A DNA stretch of 27,771 bases from a virus: positions 1 through 27,771 of IMG/VR virus record IMGVR_UViG_3300020215_000123. One strand, 5' to 3'. The translations under genes were made by a program, and so were the position numbers. Under the pieces are notes generated by a model that did not search any database, had not been told where the DNA came from, and saw only the letters and a list, made by a program, of their open reading frames with translations. Shown here in pieces: positions 24,444 to 27,674 of this stretch (position 1 is the first letter of the stretch; the number at the start of each line of letters is the position of its first letter).

Positions 24444-24539
24444 TGACCACGGAGAAAGCTACCGCATCCCTGACAACCTCCATCTCGGTTGACGCTTTAC
24501 CGGAGCACGATTGGGTCGGCAGACCCATCGCACCCGAGG

Positions 24540-24611
24540 CTCCAAGGGCAGGATTCGAACCTGCGACACACTGGTTAACAGCCAGTCGTTCTACCACTGA
24601 ACTACCCTGGA
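24540..24611 (-). tRNA. tRNA-Asn(GTT)
   Basis: All four arms fold: acceptor TCCAGGG/CCTTGGA (one G.U), T-arm GCAGG-TTCGAAT-CCTGC, anticodon stem ACTGG/CCAGT and loop CTGTTAA. The 3' end reads G73 then CCT, so CCA is not encoded. It is the last gene of the array and abuts the candidate structured RNA. Confidence 0.95.
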
Positions 24612-24649
24612 ACGATTGTGCGTGTTTAGATGTACGCACCCATCATAGG

Positions 24650-24722
24650 TACCCCGTGAGGGCTTCGAACCCCCGACCTTGAGATTAAGAGTCTCCTGCT
24701 CTACCAGCTGAGCTAACGAGGT
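24650..24722 (-). tRNA. tRNA-Lys(CTT)
   Basis: Acceptor ACCTCGT/ACGGGGT, D-arm GCTC/GAGC, loop CTCTTAA, T-loop TTCGAAG. Pair 27-43 of the anticodon stem is a mismatch. The 3' end is A73 then CCT. It reads AAG. Confidence 0.95.
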
Positions 24723-24723
24723 A

Positions 24724-24795
24724 TGGCACCGGCAGCAGGAATCGAACCCGCTCCTGGAGGGTTGGAGCCTCCTTGGTCACCATGACCTTACCGAT
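24724..24795 (-). tRNA. tRNA-Trp(CCA)
   Basis: Acceptor ATCGGTA/TGCCGGT (two wobbles), anticodon stem GGAGG/CCTCC with loop CTCCAAC, T-arm GCGGG-TTCGATT-CCTGC, G73 and encoded CCA. The D-arm is minimal (GGTC-ATGGT-GACC) and position 8 is A instead of the usual U, features shared with tRNA-Tyr in this array. Confidence 0.9.
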
Positions 24796-24801
24796 ACGAA
24801 A

Positions 24802-24876
24802 TGGCTGGCCTACCTGGATTCGAACCAGGATTTCTAGGTTCAGAGCCTAGCGTCCTACCGATTAGACGAAGGGCCA
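24802..24876 (-). tRNA. tRNA-Gln(CTG)
   Basis: Anticodon stem CTAGG/CCTAG with loop CTCTGAA, T-arm CCTGG-TTCGAAT-CCAGG, G73 and encoded CCA. The acceptor (TGGCCCT/TAGGCCA) has mismatches at 6-67 and 7-66. Reads CAG. Confidence 0.92.
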
Positions 24877-24883
24877 ACGAAAA

Positions 24884-24958
24884 TGGAGCATCCAGCGGGA
24901 CTTGCACCCGCACCAACAGCTTGGAAGGCTGTTGTGCTGCTGTTAACACCATAGATGC
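24884..24958 (-). tRNA. tRNA-Gly(TCC)
   Basis: Acceptor GCATCTA/TGGATGC, anticodon stem ACAGC/GCTGT with loop CTTCCAA, T73 and encoded CCA, all normal for Gly. The D-loop is TAACAGCA (no G18G19) and the T-loop is TGCAAGT instead of TTCAAAT-type, a matched change at the elbow. Reads GGA. Confidence 0.92.
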
Positions 24959-24965
24959 TCGAAGG

Positions 24966-25040
24966 GGTGAACGATGGGAATTGAACCCACGGCGAGCAGA
25001 TTCACAGTCTGCTAGAGCCACCACCGGCTCCCCGATCACC
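24966..25040 (-). tRNA. tRNA-His(GTG)
   Basis: Acceptor GTGATCG/CGTTCAC (one U.U mismatch), anticodon stem GCAGA/TCTGC with loop CTGTGAA, T-arm GTGGG-TTCAATT-CCCAT. It keeps the histidine identity pair: an extra G(-1) at 25040 opposite C73. The 3' end is CCT, not CCA. Confidence 0.94.
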
Positions 25041-25048
25041 ATGAAAGG

Positions 25049-25119
25049 ACACGCTGGGCAGAATCGAACTGCCGTGTAACGGGTTGCAACCGTTTGCCTT
25101 ACCTCTCGGCCACAGCGCG
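25049..25119 (-). tRNA. tRNA-Cys(GCA)
   Basis: Acceptor CGCGCTG/CAGCGTG, anticodon stem AACGG/CCGTT with loop TTGCAAC, T-arm GGCAG-TTCGATT-CTGCC. U73 agrees with cysteine identity. The 3' end is CCT. Reads TGC. Confidence 0.93.
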
Positions 25120-25124
25120 ATAGG

Positions 25125-25196
25125 TCTCCCGAGTAGGATTCGAACCCACGACTCGCGGGGTAGAAGCCCGCTGCTCTTCCACTGAGCTATCAGGAG
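25125..25196 (-). tRNA. tRNA-Arg(TCT)
   Basis: Acceptor CTCCTGA/TCGGGAG, anticodon stem GCGGG/CCCGC with loop CTTCTAC, T-arm GTGGG-TTCGAAT-CCTAC. A73 then CCTAT. It shares TAGCTCAGTGGAAGAGC and the GAGACCTAT tail with the two other tRNA-Arg genes of the array. Reads AGA. Confidence 0.95.
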
Positions 25197-25200
25197 AAAT

Positions 25201-25291
25201 TGGCGGATGCGGAGGGGAACGATCCCCCACAGGGTTATTAGCCCCATCACGGTTTTCAAGACCGATAAGCACGCCAGCCTTGCGCGCATCC
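25201..25291 (-). tRNA. tRNA-Ser(TGA), long variable arm
   Basis: Acceptor GGATGCG/CGCATCC is perfect, the variable arm is long (class II), G73 and encoded CCA. Anticodon loop CTTGAAA. The T-loop is ATCGTTC, so the usual T54/A58 pair is replaced by A54/T58, and position 8 is C. The D-arm pairs poorly (AAG/CTT). Reads TCA. Confidence 0.88.
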
Positions 25292-25298
25292 GTATAGG

Positions 25299-25381
25299 CG
25301 GTAGGCCAGGGAGTCGAACCCTGACAGCCGTGAAGCTGGACTGGCTAGCAACCAGTTGCGATACCGTTACGCCAGCCTACC
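25299..25381 (-). tRNA. tRNA-Ser(GCT), long variable arm
   Basis: Acceptor GGTAGGC/GCCTACC is perfect, anticodon stem ACTGG/CCAGT with loop TTGCTAG, variable arm CAGC-TTCAC-GGCTG, T-arm CAGGG-TTCGACT-CCCTG. G73 then CCT. Reads AGC. Confidence 0.94.
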
Positions 25382-25382
25382 G

Positions 25383-25459
25383 TGGTACACGACCTAGGAA
25401 TCGAACCTAGCTGAACCGCCTTATCAGAGCGGCGCATTCTACCAGTCTGCCAGTCGTGC
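25383..25459 (-). tRNA. tRNA-Ile(GAT)
   Basis: Acceptor GCACGAC/GTCGTGT (G1.U72), anticodon stem CCGCT/GGCGG with loop CTGATAA, T-arm CTAGG-TTCGATT-CCTAG, A73 and encoded CCA. One nucleotide separates it from tRNA-Ser(GCT). Reads ATC. Confidence 0.94.
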
Positions 25460-25501
25460 AAGAAGCCGGGATCAACGCGGGTACCCACTCCCCCGGACGA
25501 T
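25460..25501. other. Short spacer with a GC-rich hairpin inside the tRNA array
   Basis: The minus strand can fold CCGGG/CCCGG around a GGGTACCC palindrome. No gene is seen. It may separate precursor tRNAs or be a decayed tRNA. Confidence 0.3.
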
Positions 25502-25578
25502 TGGTGCTTCCCCTCGGATTCGAACCGAGACTGTACCGGGTTTGAACCGGCATCCTCTACCAATTGGGATAGAGAAGC
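25502..25578 (-). tRNA. tRNA-Leu(CAA) with a short variable loop
   Basis: Acceptor GCTTCTC/GGGAAGC, anticodon stem GCCGG/CCGGT with loop TTCAAAC, T-arm CTCGG-TTCGAAT-CCGAG, A73 and encoded CCA. The variable loop is only 5 nt (ACAGT), although bacterial leucine tRNAs normally carry a long variable arm, as does tRNA-Leu(TAG) next to it. The anticodon predicts TTG reading; the charged amino acid is less certain. Confidence 0.85.
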
Positions 25579-25594
25579 GTAGTGAACTTCTAGG

Positions 25595-25675
25595 TGCGCC
25601 ACGAGGGAGTCGAACCCCCACGCCTTTCGGCACTGGTTTCTAAGACCAGCGTGTCTACCGTTCCACCAGTAGCGC
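25595..25675 (-). tRNA. tRNA-Leu(TAG), long variable arm
   Basis: Acceptor GCGCTAC/GTGGCGC, anticodon stem CTGGT/ACCAG with loop CTTAGAA, variable arm TGCCGAAAGGCGT, T-arm GGGGG-TTCGACT-CCCTC. A73 then CCTAG. Reads CTA. Confidence 0.94.
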
Positions 25676-25676
25676 A

Positions 25677-25753
25677 TGGTACCCAGCGAGGGAATCGAAC
25701 CCCCAACCTTCTGCGTGTAAAGCAGCCGCTCTCCCTGATTGAGCTAGCCGGGT
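25677..25753 (-). tRNA. tRNA-Val(TAC)
   Basis: Acceptor ACCCGGC/GCTGGGT, D-arm GCTC/GAGC, anticodon loop TTTACAC with one 27-43 mismatch, T-arm GGGGG-TTCGATT-CCCTC, A73 and encoded CCA. It starts 1 nt from tRNA-Leu(TAG). Reads GTA. Confidence 0.95.
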
Positions 25754-25849
25754 AAGACGAGCGTATTTCCTGCGGCGCTCCCCGCAGAACCGAGTTTCGA
25801 GGTGAGAGGACGGTCGGCCTCCCGCTCAGTCGGACAGAGCCGACATAGG
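25754..25849. other. 96-nt spacer with two perfect hairpins
   Basis: There is no tRNA and no good ORF here. Two stems are exact: CTGCGG/CCGCAG (25770-25775 with 25782-25787) and GTCGG/CCGAC (25829-25833 with 25840-25844). It could be a precursor-RNA spacer or a tRNA remnant. Confidence 0.35.
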
Positions 25850-25921
25850 TCTCCGAGGTAGGGGTCGAACCTACGACCTTAGCCTTCGCAGGGCTACGCT
25901 CTTCCACTGAGCTACCCGGAG
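25850..25921 (-). tRNA. tRNA-Arg(GCG)
   Basis: Acceptor CTCCGGG/CTCGGAG, anticodon stem TAGCC/GGCTA with loop CTGCGAA, T-arm GTAGG-TTCGACC-CCTAC. A73 then CCTAT. The GCG anticodon is unusual in bacteria, where CGC is normally read by inosine-modified ACG. The stop codon of the small ORF at 25912-26076 lies inside its 5' end. Confidence 0.94.
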
Positions 25922-26076
25922 ATAGTCTTGTCAAACAATGGCCCCGCTGTCTGCACATGGAAATCCTTGTTGCAGTAATAGGTGCCAATCCACCTGTCTC
26001 GGTGGTCGTAAAACTTGATGAAGATAGGCGGCACGCCGCCCTCTCTGCCTAGGATTTCTTCCTTACGATAGATCAT
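25912..26076 (-). CDS. 54-aa ORF wedged between two tRNA-Arg genes
   Basis: ATG 26076 is preceded by AGGGGAG with a 5-nt gap, and that ribosome site is formed by the 3' acceptor strand of tRNA-Arg(TCG). The stop TAG at 25912-25914 lies at positions 8-10 of tRNA-Arg(GCG). The product reads like a real soluble protein (IFIKFYDHRDRWIGTYYCNK) with aromatic and charged residues well mixed, unlike the Arg/Ser-rich shadow frames elsewhere in the array. No family is recognised. Translation and tRNA maturation of the same RNA would compete, so expression may depend on unprocessed precursor. Confidence 0.6.
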   Translation of the reverse strand: MIYRKEEILGREGGVPPIFIKFYDHRDRWIGTYYCNKDFHVQTAGPLFDKTISG

Positions 26077-26079
26077 AGG

Positions 26080-26151
26080 TCTCCCCTGAGCGATTCGAAC
26101 GCCCGACCGACAGGTTCGAAGCCTGTTGCTCTTCCACTGAGCTAAGGAGAG
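26080..26151 (-). tRNA. tRNA-Arg(TCG)
   Basis: Acceptor CTCTCCT/AGGGGAG, anticodon stem ACAGG/CCTGT with loop CTTCGAA, T-arm GGGCG-TTCGAAT-CGCTC. A73 then CCTAT. Its 3' strand doubles as the ribosome site of the small ORF that follows. Reads CGA. Confidence 0.95.
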
Positions 26152-26152
26152 A

Positions 26153-26227
26153 TGGAGCCGCCGCAGGGAGTTGCACCCTGACCCCTCGCTTACAAGGCGA
26201 GTATGCTGCTGTTGACACCAAAACGGC
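26153..26227 (-). tRNA. tRNA-Thr(TGT)
   Basis: Acceptor GCCGTTT/CGGCGGC (mismatch at 7-66), anticodon stem CTCGC/GCGAG with loop CTTGTAA, T73 and encoded CCA. D-loop CAACAGCA and T-loop TGCAACT show the same matched elbow change as tRNA-Gly(TCC). Reads ACA. Confidence 0.92.
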
Positions 26228-26234
26228 GTGAAAC

Positions 26235-26309
26235 TGGAGCCTTCGCCGGGGATCGAACCCGGCCTACGGCCTTACCAAAGCCGTGTGCTGCCGCTACCAC
26301 TACAAAGGC
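26235..26309 (-). tRNA. tRNA-Thr(GGT)
   Basis: Acceptor GCCTTTG/CGAAGGC, anticodon stem CGGCT/GGCCG with loop TTGGTAA, T-arm CCGGG-TTCGATC-CCCGG, T73 and encoded CCA. D-loop TAGCGGCA keeps G18G19 and the T-loop is canonical, a useful contrast to the neighbouring tRNA-Thr(TGT). Reads ACC. Confidence 0.93.
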
Positions 26310-26316
26310 CCAAAAT

Positions 26317-26392
26317 TGGCGGTCTCGACGGGGATCGAACCCGCGATCTTTCCCGTGACAGGGGAAAATGTTTACCACTACACCACGAGACC
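26317..26392 (-). tRNA. tRNA-Asp(GTC)
   Basis: Acceptor GGTCTCG/CGAGACC is perfect, anticodon stem TTCCC/GGGAA with loop CTGTCAC, T-arm GCGGG-TTCGATC-CCCGT, G73 (Asp identity) and encoded CCA. Reads GAC. Confidence 0.96.
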
Positions 26393-26400
26393 GTGTTAGG

Positions 26401-26472
26401 TCACTCGTGCGGGAGTCGAACCCGCGTTAGAGGCTTGAAAGGCCCCCGTCCTAACCACTAGACGAACGAGTG
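26401..26472 (-). tRNA. tRNA-Glu(TTC)
   Basis: Acceptor CACTCGT/ACGAGTG is perfect, anticodon stem GGGGC/GCCTC with loop CTTTCAA, T-arm GCGGG-TTCGACT-CCCGC. A73 then CCTAA. Reads GAA. Confidence 0.95.
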
Positions 26473-26473
26473 A

Positions 26474-26548
26474 TGGTGGAGACACAGGGAGTCGAACCCT
26501 GAACTTCGGCGTGCAAAACCGACGTGTTCCCATTAGCACTATATCCCC
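26474..26548 (-). tRNA. tRNA-Ala(TGC)
   Basis: Acceptor GGGGATA/TGTCTCC, anticodon stem TCGGT/GCCGA with loop TTTGCAC, T-arm CAGGG-TTCGACT-CCCTG, A73 and encoded CCA. The G3.U70 pair required for alanine identity is present. Reads GCA. Confidence 0.95.
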
Positions 26549-26863
26549 AGGAAAGAAATGACTGTGGTGGCCGGATTTTCCATACCGACAAGGGAAGGAA
26601 ACACTGGTTGGCTCGTTTGTAAGTTAACCAGTTACGACCCTACTCAGCGTTTTCGGGTGTCCCCGACTCCTACCTCCCGCCATCGCGGTGCCAGGAGTGG
26701 AAGCCCTCACGCAGGTTGCGCCCTGGGCCACTCCCATCACGGAGCCGCTGCTGCCTTCACTACCCGGTGTTTCAACGGGTAGCCGTTCTTGCCACACCAC
26801 CCCCATCCGGTAATGCTTCCAGGCCGCTAAACCCTTCAGCCCTTCAGGGGTGTCAATTCTAGG
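26549..26863 (-). ncRNA. Structured non-coding segment inside the tRNA array
   Basis: There are 315 nt with no tRNA between tRNA-Pro and tRNA-Ala. Stems seen: ACTGGTT/AACCAGT (26603-26609 with 26626-26632), ACTCCT/AGGAGT around CCGC-CATC-GCGG (26666-26698), GGAGTGG/CCACTCC around CGCA-GGT-TGCG (26694-26734) and CTACCCG/CGGGTAG (26760-26766 with 26776-26782). The second and third share 26694-26698 and cannot form together. One long frame exists but its composition (Gly/Arg/Ser) and overlap with tRNA-Pro argue against coding. No match to tmRNA, RNase P or 6S RNA was recognised. Strand is assumed from the array. Confidence 0.4.
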
Positions 26864-26937
26864 TCTGAATGGAGGGAATCGAACCCCCGACCCCACGCTC
26901 CCAAAGCGCGTGCTCTACCAGCCTGAGCTACATTCAG
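26864..26937 (-). tRNA. tRNA-Pro(TGG)
   Basis: Acceptor CTGAATG/CATTCAG is perfect, anticodon stem CGCGC/GCGTG with loop TTTGGGA (G37 as usual for Pro), T-arm GGGGG-TTCGATT-CCCTC. A73 then CCTAG. Reads CCA. Confidence 0.95.
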
Positions 26938-27009
26938 ATGGGCTACAAAGGTGAGTATCACGCCCCCACCAACGGCGGTAGACACAGACTAGCAGCCGTG
27001 TCAAATAGG
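26938..27009. other. 72-nt spacer between tRNA-Glu(CTC) and tRNA-Pro
   Basis: It contains a GACAC/GTGTC stem but no gene that I can support. Confidence 0.3.
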
Positions 27010-27082
27010 ACGCCCTAACGGGATTCGAACCCGTGTCCCCGCCGTGAGAGGGCGGGATCCTGAACCACTAGACGATAAGGCG
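27010..27082 (-). tRNA. tRNA-Glu(CTC)
   Basis: Acceptor CGCCTTA/TAGGGCG, anticodon stem CCGCC/GGCGG with loop CTCTCAC, T-arm ACGGG-TTCGAAT-CCCGT. T73, unusual for Glu, then CCTAT. Reads GAG. Confidence 0.92.
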
Positions 27083-27083
27083 T

Positions 27084-27168
27084 TGGTGCTGCCCGTAGGA
27101 ATCGAACCTACTCCCACCACAGGTGGCACGGGGTTACAGCCCGCTTCCAGTCCATCTGGTTGAACAGC
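27084..27168 (-). tRNA. tRNA-Tyr(GTA), long variable arm
   Basis: Acceptor GCTGTTC/GGGCAGC (two G.U), anticodon stem GCGGG/CCCGT with loop CTGTAAC, variable arm CCACC-TGT-GGTGG, T-arm GTAGG-TTCGATT-CCTAC, A73 and encoded CCA. The D-arm is a minimal CCAG-ATGGA-CTGG and positions 8-9 are AA, as in tRNA-Trp. Reads TAC. Confidence 0.93.
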
Positions 27169-27214
27169 ATGGGCGGCGCACATTTCGGTGAAAGCCGTAC
27201 TCTGCGCGCCACAT

Positions 27215-27289
27215 TGGAGTCTCCACCGGGACTCAAACCCGGCCTTACGCCTTGGCAAGGCGTCGTGCTATCGCTAACACCACAGAGAC
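27215..27289 (-). tRNA. tRNA-Gly(GCC)
   Basis: Acceptor GTCTCTG/TGGAGAC, anticodon stem ACGCC/GGCGT with loop TTGCCAA, T73 and encoded CCA. D-loop TAGCGATA has A19 and T-loop TTTGAGT has T56: the normal G19-C56 tertiary pair has become A19-U56. Reads GGC. Confidence 0.94.
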
Positions 27290-27293
27290 AAGA

Positions 27294-27368
27294 TGGTAGC
27301 GGAGACGGGACTTGCACCCGTGACCTAAGGCTTATGAGGCCCCCGCGCTGCTGCTGCGCCACTCCGCG
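27294..27368 (-). tRNA. tRNA-Met(CAT), initiator-like 1:72 mismatch
   Basis: Anticodon loop CTCATAA, T-arm ACGGG-TGCAAGT-CCCGT, A73 and encoded CCA. The first acceptor pair is C1.U72, unpaired as in bacterial initiators (C1.A72), but the anticodon stem lacks the three consecutive G-C pairs of initiators. The D-loop AGCAGCA lacks G18G19. It could serve as elongator, initiator mimic, or Ile2 after lysidine modification. Confidence 0.88.
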
Positions 27369-27376
27369 TCGTTAGG

Positions 27377-27448
27377 TGGGATGGGAGGGATTCGAACCCC
27401 CGACGCGCACCGTTTCAAGGTGCCGCTCTACCGCTGAGCTACCGACCC
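27377..27448 (-). tRNA. tRNA-Phe(GAA)
   Basis: Anticodon stem GCACC/GGTGC with loop TTGAAAC, D-arm GCTC/GAGC, T-arm GGGGG-TTCGAAT-CCCTC. A73 then CCTAA. The acceptor GGGTCGG/CCATCCC has two adjacent mismatches (4-69 T.T and 5-68 C.A). First gene of the array, about 12 nt after the predicted start of transcription. Confidence 0.9.
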
Positions 27449-27466
27449 ATAAAAGAACCTACACTA

Positions 27467-27502
27467 CATATAATCACACGGTACCCCGGTTTTGTCCGGT
27501 TT
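27467..27502 (-). promoter_or_regulatory. Promoter-like bipartite element, copy proximal to tRNA-Phe
   Basis: The minus strand reads AAACCGGACAAAA, 10 nt, then GTGTGATTATA, followed by TG. TATATG (27467-27472) would serve as -10 and put the start about 12 nt before tRNA-Phe. A GGTACC/CCGG inverted repeat spans the -35 side of this copy only. The -35 (GACAAA region) does not match TTGACA, so a phage or alternative factor may be involved. Confidence 0.45.
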
Positions 27503-27589
27503 GGTACCCGTCTGCGACCCGAGCGCCGCATCGTTTGGCCCCGGTTGGGAATGGGCGGCGCGCCTATGCTTATGTAAGCTTACGAGTGC

Positions 27590-27609
27590 TTCGGGCCTAA
27601 AGGCCCGAA
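27590..27609. other. Perfect hairpin between two palindromes
   Basis: TTCGGGCC pairs with GGCCCGAA around TAAA. Neither strand has a T-run after it, so it is not a standard terminator. It lies between the two GTAAGCTTAC palindromes and in the leader of any transcript from the distal promoter-like element. Confidence 0.6.
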
Positions 27610-27674
27610 AGGAAGTGCGTTCGGTACGCTTCACCGCTTTCGTAAGCTTACTACTAGGATTTTAGGCTTCACCT

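Larger units (their letters stand above)
24224..24536 (-). ncRNA. Candidate ~300-nt structured RNA linked to the tRNA array
   Basis: On the minus strand the segment begins 4 nt after the 3' end of tRNA-Asn. Its 5' arm (24517-24535) pairs with its 3' arm (24235-24253) over 19 consecutive positions: 18 Watson-Crick and one G.U. On the plus strand that one position would be a C.A mismatch, which favours a minus-strand RNA. The 3' arm is followed at once by TTTTTTGTTTTG (24224-24234). Internal hairpins include CAACC/GGTTG, GGTC-ATT-GACC, CGCA-ACT-TGCG and CGCCC/GGGCG. No credible ORF lies inside. I cannot match it to a known family. GOLLD and ROOL RNAs are also found beside phage tRNAs but are much longer. 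Confidence 0.5.

Noticed and set aside
24224-24536. Possible tmRNA
   Set aside because: There is no alanine-like acceptor with encoded CCA, no tag reading frame with a typical ending, and no canonical T-arm; the GGTTCGAC near the 3' arm does not form a proper stem.
24801-26461. Numerous open frames on both strands through the tRNA array
   Set aside because: They translate tRNA T-arms and acceptors (recurring GFEPG- or RVRIP-like peptides); only the frame at 25912-26076 lies largely outside tRNAs and looks protein-like.
26549-26863. Possible self-splicing group I intron in the array
   Set aside because: I could not find the conserved core pairings, and the flanking tRNAs are complete rather than split.
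26624-26896. 90-codon minus-strand frame in the structured insert
   Set aside because: It starts inside tRNA-Pro, is Gly/Arg/Ser rich, and lies over several perfect stems.
27169-27214. Short minus-strand frame between tRNA-Gly(GCC) and tRNA-Tyr
   Set aside because: Only 26 codons, mostly overlapping tRNA-Tyr; the spacer forms a GC-rich hairpin instead.
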